Shown: in pieces, positions 1 through 7,311 of the stretch | Position numbering within the stretch: position 1 is the stretch's first letter | How the letters are laid out: each line of letters begins with the position of its first letter | Source: Acidobacteriaceae bacterium | GTDB lineage: Bacteria; Acidobacteriota; Terriglobia; Terriglobales; Acidobacteriaceae | NCBI GenBank assembly: GCA_003165095.1 | Contig: PLSH01000224.1 | Coordinates: 1-53,683, forward strand | Reading direction: 5' to 3' | Length of the DNA: 53,683 nucleotides | Translations under genes and position numbers: made by a program | The notes under the pieces: model-generated | What the model was told of the DNA's origin: nothing | What the model saw: the letters and a program-made list of their open reading frames with translations, nothing else | Database searches by the model: none

Positions 1-524
1 CTGAAGGCGTGGCTCCATGCGAACGGCTGAAGCCTGGCCACCAGTTCGCTGTTGAGCTGGAACTGAAGTCCCTCGGATCCAGGCACGGTGGTGTAATTGT
101 CGATGCCCAGCTCGCGAATGAATCTCACGCTGTAGTCGCGCAGATGCCAGCCGGACGAATCGCGATAGGCGGCGCGTGTGAAGGGTCTGCCGCCCAGCAC
201 CAGCAGGTTCCCGCCCCGATTCAGATAAGCAAGAATCTGCGGCCAGGAGTCTTCAGGAAAAGCCGAGCCGTAGGGCAATACCATCAGCGTGCAATCGGCC
301 TTTGAAATCGCTGCCGGCAGCTCCGCCGCTGAGACCATTTGCGCGCCCGGCAACACGGCACTCAACATCGACGCGGAAGGAACAGACGAATCAGAAGAAG
401 GAAATCCAGTCTCCTGAAGGATCACCGCATCCGGATAGGATTCCGCGTTCAGGCAGGTTGAACCCGCAATCAAAGCCACGACAAACAGAGCAATTCCGCG
501 AAGTTTCATTTTCCTCATCCTCAT
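1..524 (-). CDS. secreted protein of unknown function, 5' part only (runs off window start)
   Basis: This minus-strand reading frame stays open to the window edge, so only the N-terminal part is visible. Three in-frame ATGs (524, 518, 509) precede a signal peptide, MKLRGIALFVVALIAGSTC, with likely cleavage after LNA. The mature part contains LNRGGNLLVLGG, a Rossmann-like strand-turn of the kind seen in ThuA/glutamine-amidotransferase-like modules of large secreted glycosidases. No catalytic domain is visible. It starts about 35-50 bases after the stop of the PfkB kinase on the same strand, so it is probably the third gene of that operon. A secreted glycan-active enzyme is a guess from context only. 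The start at 509 is nearly as likely as 524. Confidence 0.7.
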   Translation of the reverse strand, partial: MRMRKMKLRGIALFVVALIAGSTCLNAESYPDAVILQETGFPSSDSSVPSASMLSAVLPGAQMVSAAELPAAISKADCTLMVLPYGSAFPEDSWPQILAYLNRGGNLLVLGGRPFTRAAYRDSSGWHLRDYSVRFIRELGIDNYTTVPGSEGLQFQLNSELVARLQPFAWSHAF

Positions 525-558
525 TTTTCTTGCGCGCGCAAGCTGAAACAGAATTAGG

Positions 559-1557
559 TTAATTCGCCGGCCGCGCCGGACCCTCAAGGTTCTCAAGCCT
601 CTCCAGCAACGAAGCTTTTTCAGGCTCCTTTAGGTTAGCCTGGAGAAACTCCGACACTTCATTGAGGGTGGGAAGTGCGTCCCATCCGCGGCGCTTTCCT
701 CCGGCCGCCCAGGCCTTGAGCGCTGCCGCTGCGGACGCAAACACCACCGCATCCTCCACCGCAAGATCCCTCGCCACAGCCAGCGCAAAGCCTCCATGAA
801 ATGTGTCGCCGCATCCGGTCGTATCAAAGACATCGACTTTGAAAGCCGGGAAATGGCGCACCACTGAAGACTGGATTGAGCTGAGATAGCAGCCGCCTGC
901 GGCATCGGTCACAACCGTCGCCAGACGCTCTGTCCGGGCCAGGTGCGCACACGCCTCGCGCGGATCAGATTCGCCGCTGGCCCAATGAGCCCACTCTCTG
1001 GGAACGATCAGGTAGTCGGTCAGAGCGGCAAGATCCTTGGCGGATTCGGAACAGCCTTCAATGTCTCCCAATATCGGTACGCCCAGGGCGTGCACCTTCT
1101 CGGCGACCCCAAGCAGGGATGGCTCAGTGATGTGATCGAGCAGAACGATGGCCGCGGACTGAATCAGCCCGCCGGGCAGATCGTCCGGGGCAACGATCCG
1201 GTAAAGCGAAGGGTCGTAGAAGACATTGCGATGTCCCGAGTTGTCGACCACGATAATGCTGTGGTACGGTCCGCCCGACGGGTCCGGAACAATATGTGAG
1301 ATATCGACTCCGTGGCGCTGAAGCACGGATTCTATAAACCTGGAGAGTTCGTTGTCGCCAAATCGCGCCACATATGCGGCGCGGCCTCCAAGCGAGCCGG
1401 CGGCGGCGATGGCCGTGCAGTTGGGTCCGCCGCCGTGGCGCGAGCTGCCTTGGATCGGCACCTTGCGATCCAGCGGCGGATAATTCGAAACATAGAGCAA
1501 ATCGTCAACTGCAGATATTCCAATTCCAAGTACGTCGTATTGCTTGTTCATATCCAT
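559..1557 (-). CDS. PfkB-family sugar kinase
   Basis: Cytoplasmic ATP-dependent carbohydrate kinase of the ribokinase/PfkB family, 332 aa, a normal length. The N-terminal Gly-rich substrate region (HGGGPNCTAIAAAGSLGG, about residues 41-58) and the PfkB signature DTTGCGDTFHGGFA are both present. D251 is the predicted catalytic base at the end of DTTGCGD. The true substrate cannot be read from sequence; fructose, xylulose or a related ketose would fit the D-lyxose/D-mannose isomerase 11 kb away. Its ATG lies 18 bases after the stop of the aldolase-like gene, so the two are almost certainly co-transcribed and may act in succession (kinase then aldolase). Start at 1557 or the in-frame ATG at 1551. 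Confidence 0.9.
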   Translation of the reverse strand: MDMNKQYDVLGIGISAVDDLLYVSNYPPLDRKVPIQGSSRHGGGPNCTAIAAAGSLGGRAAYVARFGDNELSRFIESVLQRHGVDISHIVPDPSGGPYHSIIVVDNSGHRNVFYDPSLYRIVAPDDLPGGLIQSAAIVLLDHITEPSLLGVAEKVHALGVPILGDIEGCSESAKDLAALTDYLIVPREWAHWASGESDPREACAHLARTERLATVVTDAAGGCYLSSIQSSVVRHFPAFKVDVFDTTGCGDTFHGGFALAVARDLAVEDAVVFASAAAALKAWAAGGKRRGWDALPTLNEVSEFLQANLKEPEKASLLERLENLEGPARPAN

Positions 1558-1575
1558 ATTCCGTTCAGCGCCGAT

Positions 1576-2727
1576 TTACGCGCCTGCGTAATTTGTCAAG
1601 GTTGCAGTCAGCTCCAGGTCGAGTTTCAGTGCGCGATGCGGGTTGATTCCCATTGCCTGAAGCGCCCCGTGATATGCCTTCACGGCCTCCGCGGGCAGCA
1701 GTTGATCGTCCGCCACCAGGCGCAGATATTGAACAAACGTCGGCTGCTCCTCTGCGGCGTTTATCTTTCTGCCGAACAGCGCAACCCGCGCTCCATGGCG
1801 CTTTGCCTCGTACAGAAGGGCGAATGCATCATGCGTAGTGCCTGCCGAGCCGCCCAGTATTCCAACCACCAGGGATGGATCGTATGCGCATAGTTCCTCC
1901 AGCGGCCCCGGACCGGCATAAGGGATTTTCAGAAAGCGAGGCCGGGCGGACGAGGTCACTCCGGCCAGAAGACGCACAATATGATCATTTACAAAATATG
2001 GAATCTTCTCGGGCGCGATGCCGTGGACTTTGAACGGCACGTTGGGATGAAATACCTCAAGAAAATGGCTGAATCGCTTTTCCTCGGCTTCCAGGCGGAA
2101 TTCTTTGTAGGCTTCCATGACCCTGAGGTCGTGGTCCGGGTCGTTGTTGAACGTGACAGAATAGAGACCCAGATTTGCGCCGCGACTGCGCTCCGATTCC
2201 GAACAGGGGCTCTTGCCGGCCTGAATGTGGTCGAGAGTCGCTGAAGCGAACGGACGCGACGGCGCCTGCGGGCAGCACGATTCGCGGACGATATGTATAT
2301 CCGTCGAATCGTTGGCGCGAACGGCGGGAGTGACTGGCGAAGCGTCAAAGATGCGTTCCTGAATCGTCAGTATCTCCGATGTGCTGGCGGACATGAGCAT
2401 GATATCCACCAGTCCCTGGGAGACGATTTGACGCATCTGGTCCCGATACTCTGCCAGCGAGCGCGTTCTTCCATCTCGACTCCTCCCTGGCGATGCGATG
2501 CCGAATGCCATGTCGGCATCCTTGGCATCCGCGAGGATGAAAACCCGGCTGCCCGGACTACTTTTCAACGCGGCAAGTTTTTGATCGAGAGTCTTTTCCA
2601 CGCATCTCCATGGGCAGCCAGCGGTGGCTGTGTGCGATGAGATTAAGGCCGGCGCGGCGCCCTGATGATTCCAGGCAATGCTAAATCGCGGCGTCACAGC
2701 ACCGGCCCCGGCAAGTTCAAGAGGCAT
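1576..2727 (-). CDS. aldolase-like TIM-barrel protein
   Basis: A 383-aa cytoplasmic protein. The C-terminal half carries VVGILGGSAGTTHDAFALL followed by RVALFGRKINAAE, resembling the phosphate-binding end of class I aldolase barrels (DeoC/FbaB/LacD type: Gly-rich loop, then GRN/GRK). The N-terminal half (KLAALKSSPGSRVFILADAKDADMAFGIASPG) resembles the first strands of the same fold. I did not find an unambiguous Schiff-base lysine, so the chemistry is not proven. It lies immediately upstream of the PfkB kinase on the same strand, so a role in cleaving or epimerising a phosphorylated ketose is the natural inference. It is divergent from the IclR/PBP regulator at 2900, with a 17-bp palindrome between them. 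The first ~30 residues are poorly typical and the real start may be later. Confidence 0.7.
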   Translation of the reverse strand: MPLELAGAGAVTPRFSIAWNHQGAAPALISSHTATAGCPWRCVEKTLDQKLAALKSSPGSRVFILADAKDADMAFGIASPGRSRDGRTRSLAEYRDQMRQIVSQGLVDIMLMSASTSEILTIQERIFDASPVTPAVRANDSTDIHIVRESCCPQAPSRPFASATLDHIQAGKSPCSESERSRGANLGLYSVTFNNDPDHDLRVMEAYKEFRLEAEEKRFSHFLEVFHPNVPFKVHGIAPEKIPYFVNDHIVRLLAGVTSSARPRFLKIPYAGPGPLEELCAYDPSLVVGILGGSAGTTHDAFALLYEAKRHGARVALFGRKINAAEEQPTFVQYLRLVADDQLLPAEAVKAYHGALQAMGINPHRALKLDLELTATLTNYAGA

Positions 2728-2778
2728 GATATGCGAATCCGGCGGCTGCTGATTGTGGGAAATGCGCGGACGCCGCGC

Positions 2779-2795
2779 GTTTCATGCCATGAAAC
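2779..2795. promoter_or_regulatory. 17-bp perfect palindrome, candidate operator
   Basis: GTTTCAT-GCC-ATGAAAC has 7-bp perfect arms and a 3-bp centre. It sits in the divergent space between the aldolase-like gene and the IclR/PBP-type regulator. It is about 50 bases upstream of the aldolase start and about 105 bases upstream of the regulator start. This is the usual place and shape for a dimeric regulator site controlling both directions. That the adjacent regulator is the one that binds it is inference. Confidence 0.5.
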
Positions 2796-2861
2796 CGGCG
2801 ATGCGTGGCCCGCCGATTCCAGGTTGGCATTTCCTGGCCCGGAACTCTGAATGACAGCGGC

Positions 2862-2889
2862 TTGTCAGTCCCGGCAGCCTGGATATAGT
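2862..2889 (+). promoter_or_regulatory. sigma70-type promoter of the IclR/PBP regulator
   Basis: TTGTCA (2862-2867), a 16-base spacer, then TATAGT (2884-2889). The start codon ATG is at 2900, only 10 bases after the -10 box, and no Shine-Dalgarno sequence precedes it. If this promoter is used, the transcript would be leaderless or nearly so. Confidence 0.45.
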
Positions 2890-2899
2890 ATTTCACCCC

Positions 2900-4063
2900 A
2901 TGAAGTCCAATACCATCGACGCGGGATCGCGCCCGCCCGAGAAACCGTCGTACACGGTTCGGTCGGTGGTGCGTGCGGCCGCCATACTGAAGGCGTTTTC
3001 GTCTTCGTCCGAGGTGCTTGCGCTGCGAGTCCTGGTGGAGCGTACTGGCCTCGACAAGGGAACAGTTTTTCGCCTGCTCGAAACTCTGGTTGAAACCGGC
3101 CTCGTCGACAGGGCCGGCAAGCAGGGCTACCGGTCGCGGCTGCAACCTGTCCGCACCAGAAAATTCCGCATCGGCTACGCCTCGCAAAGCAACCTGCTTC
3201 CCTTCACTGGGATCGTCACGGACAGCTTGCTGAGTGCCGCGAGCGCGGCCGACATAGACCTTGTGGTTCTGAACAACCAATTCAGTCCCCGCGTAGCCCT
3301 GGAGAACGCAAATCGATTTGTCGCGGAGAAAGTGGATTTGGTGATTGATTCCCAGATCAACGTCAATGTGGCTTCTCAGATCGGCGCCATGTTCCTGGAC
3401 GTTGGAATTCCGTTCATAGCGGTCGATATCCCGCATCCGGGCTGCTTTTATTTCGGCGCTGACAACTACAAGGCGGGGCGCATCGCCGGACGCCATTTGG
3501 CCCGGTGGGCGCTCAGAAATTGGCAAGGCGAGGTGGCGCAGGTCATCTACCTGGGAGTAGATGCCGCGGGACCGCTTTTGAATAGCAGGTTGACGGGAAT
3601 GTCCGATGGCCTCATCGAATTCATGCCCGAGATTCGGAATGCCCCATCCTGCCATTACGACACGAAGGGAGGTCAATTCGCGTTTACGCTCGATACGATA
3701 AGGAAGCACTTGCGGCGGCGCAAAGGAAAGCGGGTCCTGGTAGCGGCGGTGAACGATTCGACGGCGCTTGGCGCGCTTCAGGCGTTTCGCGATATGTGCC
3801 TGGAGAGCGAGTGCGCAATTGTAGGCCAGGATGCGAGCATCGAGGCAAGGCAGGAACTGAGAAGACCGTTTACCCGGCTCATCGGCTCGGTTGCATATTT
3901 CCCTGAAACCTACGGCAAGCAGCTGATCAAGCTGGCCATGGAAATCCTGGAGAAAAAGCGCGTGCCTCCTGCAGTTTTTACGCAACATGAACTGGTTACT
4001 CCGGAGAACGTGAACAAGATTTACCCGAATGACGCCTGGATGCATTCGGGAGCGAAGCATTGA
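2900..4063 (+). CDS. IclR-type HTH fused to sugar-binding-protein-like sensor; transcription regulator
   Basis: 387 aa with no signal peptide. Residues about 16-78 form an IclR-type winged helix (SVVRAAAILKAF, then LRVLVERTGLDKGTVFRLLETLVETGLV). Instead of the IclR effector domain, the rest (from KFRIGYASQ, about residue 88) looks like a periplasmic-binding-protein fold of the RbsB/LacI sensor type: LVVLNNQFSPRVALENANRFVAEKVDLVIDSQ, later VLVAAVNDSTALGALQAF and AIVGQDAS. It should act in the cytoplasm as a sugar-responsive repressor or activator of the divergent aldolase/PfkB operon and perhaps the pectate-lyase-like gene downstream. Both domain types are well known; the pairing is unusual. 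The start at 2900 is supported by the closely placed promoter; there is no ribosome-binding site. Confidence 0.85.
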   Translation: MKSNTIDAGSRPPEKPSYTVRSVVRAAAILKAFSSSSEVLALRVLVERTGLDKGTVFRLLETLVETGLVDRAGKQGYRSRLQPVRTRKFRIGYASQSNLLPFTGIVTDSLLSAASAADIDLVVLNNQFSPRVALENANRFVAEKVDLVIDSQINVNVASQIGAMFLDVGIPFIAVDIPHPGCFYFGADNYKAGRIAGRHLARWALRNWQGEVAQVIYLGVDAAGPLLNSRLTGMSDGLIEFMPEIRNAPSCHYDTKGGQFAFTLDTIRKHLRRRKGKRVLVAAVNDSTALGALQAFRDMCLESECAIVGQDASIEARQELRRPFTRLIGSVAYFPETYGKQLIKLAMEILEKKRVPPAVFTQHELVTPENVNKIYPNDAWMHSGAKH

Positions 4064-4153
4064 GCACCGCACATCGACAACCAGTCAGGCTGCGCTGCAG
4101 CGGCTGGTCGTGCTCCCTGATCAACTCGGTTAAACAAAGCGCGAGAGGCGAAG

Positions 4154-5485
4154 ATGAGCATTGGTGATTTGAGGTTTGCTTCACGGCGGCAGATGTTATC
4201 GCTCGGAGCTGCCGCTGGAATGATGACCCTGGCAAGTGTGCCGCAGACGGCGCACGCAACTGGGCACAGCCATGGGGAGAGCCCGCTCCCGTTCAACGTC
4301 AGGAGCTTTGGCGCCGCCGGAGATGCGGCGACTGACGACACGGCGGCTTTCCAGCACGCGTTGGATGCCGCTTTCAAGGCAGGCGGCGGCAGCGTCTATG
4401 CCCCTCCGGGACGGTACTTGCTGCGCGGTTCGCTCACCGTTCCTGATGGAGTCACGCTGCGGGGCTCGTATAGCTGCGTGCCGGCTCATACCGGGATCAG
4501 GGACAAAGGACAGGCGAAGCCGGGCGACGACGGAACCGCGTTGTACGTGACGGGGGGACGTGGAAACGAAGACGGCACACCATTTCTCACGCTGAATACC
4601 AACAGCTCCGTTGCCGGCCTCACCATCTATTATCCCGAGCAGATCGAGGATGGAACTCCGCTCGCGTACCCGTGGGCGATTGCCATGAGGGGCAAGAACC
4701 CGGCGGCATTCGATGTGGAGCTTCTCAATCCCTATCAGGGCATTGATGCCAGCCAAAACGAGCGCCACAACATAAGAAACATAAGTGGCCAGCCGCTGCG
4801 CCGCGGCATCTGGGTAGACGACATCTACGATATTGGCCGTATTGAGAACGTTCATTTCAATCCCTGGTGGAGCCTGCACACCAAGGCCTACCAGTGGCAA
4901 ATCGAGAATGGCGAAGCGTTTATCTTTGGCCGCGCTGATTGGGAGTATGTGCTGAATACCTTCTGCTACGGTTACCGCGCCGGTTACAAATTCGTCGCGA
5001 GTGCCACCGGCGTGTGCAATGGAAATTTTCTGGGCATCGGGGCGGACGACTGCAACCGCGCAGTTCTGGTGGAGCAAAGCGCTCCATTCGCGTTGCTGAT
5101 CGCCAACGCGGAGTTCACCTCGTTTCATGGAGACGATCCGACCATGGTTGAGGTACGCGAGACCAATTCGGGAGTGGTTCGCTTCAGCAACAGCGCGTTC
5201 TGGGGACCGTGCAATCAAATCGCGAAGATTGCCGGCAAGGGCACCGTGGCCTTCAGCGATTGCACGTTCGTGAAATGGGGAGAGGCGGGAGATCGCGCGG
5301 CCATCCAGGCCGCCTCGGGCAGCGTGCTCATTCGGGGATGCAATTTTCTCGAGGACAAGCAGCATATCCGGCTCGGAAAAGCCGTGAACCGCGCGGTGAT
5401 TGCAGGCAACGTGTTTACCGGCGCGGCCAAAATACAAAACGACTCAGACAAAGATGTCCAGATCGGATTGAATGCCGCCATGTAA
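4154..5485 (+). CDS. Tat-exported right-handed beta-helix (pectate-lyase-like) protein
   Basis: 443 aa. The N-terminus SRRQMLSLGAAAGMMTLAS is a twin-arginine-type signal ending near AHA. The mature start, FNVRSFGAAGDAATDDTAAF followed by GGGSVYAPPGRYLLRGSLTVPDGVTLRG, is the hallmark entry of the Pectate_lyase_3 beta-helix fold found in polygalacturonases, pectate lyases and phage tail depolymerases. Later rungs are visible as alternating V/F/N motifs (NRAVIAGNVFTGAAKIQND). I cannot identify catalytic acids, so lyase, hydrolase and epimerase all remain possible. A gap of about 90 bases follows the regulator stop on the same strand. It ends 23 bases from the convergent CocE-type gene. Confidence 0.8.
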   Translation: MSIGDLRFASRRQMLSLGAAAGMMTLASVPQTAHATGHSHGESPLPFNVRSFGAAGDAATDDTAAFQHALDAAFKAGGGSVYAPPGRYLLRGSLTVPDGVTLRGSYSCVPAHTGIRDKGQAKPGDDGTALYVTGGRGNEDGTPFLTLNTNSSVAGLTIYYPEQIEDGTPLAYPWAIAMRGKNPAAFDVELLNPYQGIDASQNERHNIRNISGQPLRRGIWVDDIYDIGRIENVHFNPWWSLHTKAYQWQIENGEAFIFGRADWEYVLNTFCYGYRAGYKFVASATGVCNGNFLGIGADDCNRAVLVEQSAPFALLIANAEFTSFHGDDPTMVEVRETNSGVVRFSNSAFWGPCNQIAKIAGKGTVAFSDCTFVKWGEAGDRAAIQAASGSVLIRGCNFLEDKQHIRLGKAVNRAVIAGNVFTGAAKIQNDSDKDVQIGLNAAM

Positions 5486-5508
5486 TCACCGCCCTGCTTT
5501 TACGCTCC

Positions 5509-7287
5509 CTATCTCGGAATTACCGGCAGTATCAGCGCGCTGGGATGAGCGTGATCGTGGTAGATGGTGTTAGTCGCCTTCAGAACTGTGGCGTCCGTGC
5601 CCGGATCCTTGCCGGTATTCAGATTGCGATCGAAGCGCGGATAGTTGCTGCTGGAGACTTCAACGCGAATCGTGTGCCCCTTCAGGAACACGTTGCTGGT
5701 GGACCACATATCAATCTTGTACTCGTAAATGCGGCCGGGAACGATAGGCCTGGCTACGCTCGTGGATTCGCGGTAGCGCCCGCGGAGTACGCCATCGGTA
5801 AGATTCCGCGCAAAGCCGTCGGGGCCCACGTCGACTAGCTTGGCGGTGAAGTCCGTATCGACGGCGGACGACGCGGCATAGAGGTCGAGAGTCACCGGTC
5901 CGGTCACTTCCAGGTCTTGTTCGAGGGGTGGCGTGGAATAGACGAGCACATCCGGACGCTGCTCCACCTGCCGCTGGTCTCTCGGACCCGGAGCAAGGTG
6001 CACCAGGTCGCAGCACAACTGGCCGCCGGTGGTGGGAACGGGATTCGCGGGGTCGTAGAGATAGCTGTCGGGCGCTTCAGTTTGCGGGGAAGCGGTGGAG
6101 AGAGAGCCGTCGCCTGACGCGGTATTCGCCTTGCCCGCCGAATGAAGCGCATAATGTGTCTCTCTTGCACGCTCCAATGGCCACGCATCTTCATTGCGCC
6201 ACTCATTTTCGCCCATTACAAAAATCCTGACCAGCTTTCCGCTGGCATATTCATTCTGCTTGCCCTGAAGCACGTAGTCGTACCAGTCGAGCATGGCTTT
6301 AGTGTCGTCGAACTTGTTCGCTTCCGGACCAAAATCCACTTCGCCGATCTTGCGGCCGGAGCCGGCGTGGCCGCCGATCGTGACCAGCAGTCTTTGCCCG
6401 TTGCGAGCCGCTTCGGAGCCGCCGTGGGCCTTGATCCCCGCGTAGTTGCGCAGCGCGCCGCCTTGAAATATGTCGTACCAGGCAGCGATGGTGAGCGCGG
6501 GAACCTGAATCGACGCAAAGTGTTCCTCGATCGACCACTGCTTCCAGTAGTCGTCATAGGCCGGATGATCGAGCCAATCGAGAAAGTAGGGAGCAAAGGC
6601 GCGGGTAAGACCTCCGCTGTCTGGAACGGACCTCGGCTTGAAGAGCGGATACTGCCTCAATGGGAATATCGACAAGTCAGTCAAGGCAGTGTTATCCGGC
6701 GCAACGGCCCGGCTGATCGTTTGCTGGGCGAGCGCGGTTGTCCATGACTCGTTGACCGCCTGCTCGAATGCACCGCCCTGGTAAACCCAGCCATCGTGGT
6801 AGTTGCTGGCGGTGACGAATGGGCAGATGCCCGCCAGATGTGGAGGATGACCGATGGCGGCGAGCATTTGAGTAGCTCCGACGTAGGAACCGCCAAACAT
6901 ACCCACCTTGCCATTGGAATATGGCAGGCCGGCTGCCCACTCAATGGTGTCGAAGCCGTCGTCGGTCTCGTGCTTGAACGGATACCATTCGCCCTCAGAA
7001 GCGCCGCGCCCGCGCACATCCTGCACCACCACCATGTAGCCGCGCGCAACTGCCTTTTGAGCTACGTCGGCCACCGGGCCTTTTCCGTAAGGCGTCCGCT
7101 GCAGCAGCACAGGAAAGTCGCCGTCGGTCGTCGGGCGGTAAATGTCCGCGCGCAGAGTGACGCCGTCGCGGGTCTTCATTTCCACGTCGTGTTCTTCCGA
7201 TGTCTTTGCGGCGGTTTGGGCCACGGCAACTGTCGATGGCAACAACGCAGCGATCAGTGCAAGCAGGCACAGCGTCTTCTTCGGCAT
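5509..7287 (-). CDS. secreted CocE/NonD-family (S15-type) acyl hydrolase
   Basis: 592 aa with a clear signal peptide (LCLLALIAALLPSTVAVAQ). The alpha/beta-hydrolase core is complete. VEMKTRDGVTLRADIYRP opens the domain. QDVRGRGASEGEWYPF is the conserved oxyanion-side motif. GGSYVG carries the predicted nucleophile S134. The C-terminal jelly-roll of X-Pro dipeptidyl-peptidase-like hydrolases follows (LEVTGPVTLDLYAASSAVDTDFTAKLVDV). It hydrolyses an ester or amide in the periplasm; the substrate is unknown. It is the last gene of the operon that begins with D-lyxose isomerase: its start lies 24 bases after the GH38 stop. Removal of acyl groups from glycans would fit, but is inference. Confidence 0.88.
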   Translation of the reverse strand: MPKKTLCLLALIAALLPSTVAVAQTAAKTSEEHDVEMKTRDGVTLRADIYRPTTDGDFPVLLQRTPYGKGPVADVAQKAVARGYMVVVQDVRGRGASEGEWYPFKHETDDGFDTIEWAAGLPYSNGKVGMFGGSYVGATQMLAAIGHPPHLAGICPFVTASNYHDGWVYQGGAFEQAVNESWTTALAQQTISRAVAPDNTALTDLSIFPLRQYPLFKPRSVPDSGGLTRAFAPYFLDWLDHPAYDDYWKQWSIEEHFASIQVPALTIAAWYDIFQGGALRNYAGIKAHGGSEAARNGQRLLVTIGGHAGSGRKIGEVDFGPEANKFDDTKAMLDWYDYVLQGKQNEYASGKLVRIFVMGENEWRNEDAWPLERARETHYALHSAGKANTASGDGSLSTASPQTEAPDSYLYDPANPVPTTGGQLCCDLVHLAPGPRDQRQVEQRPDVLVYSTPPLEQDLEVTGPVTLDLYAASSAVDTDFTAKLVDVGPDGFARNLTDGVLRGRYRESTSVARPIVPGRIYEYKIDMWSTSNVFLKGHTIRVEVSSSNYPRFDRNLNTGKDPGTDATVLKATNTIYHDHAHPSALILPVIPR

Positions 7288-7311
7288 AGGCCTTTCCTTG
7301 GCGGTTCCGAT

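Noticed and set aside
2717..4072. Minus-strand open frame of 451 aa
   Set aside because: It lies antisense to the IclR/PBP regulator, is Arg/His-rich with no domain or signal, and arises from the GC-rich third positions of the true gene.
4196..5437. Minus-strand open frame of 413 aa
   Set aside because: Antisense shadow of the beta-helix gene; no recognisable motif.
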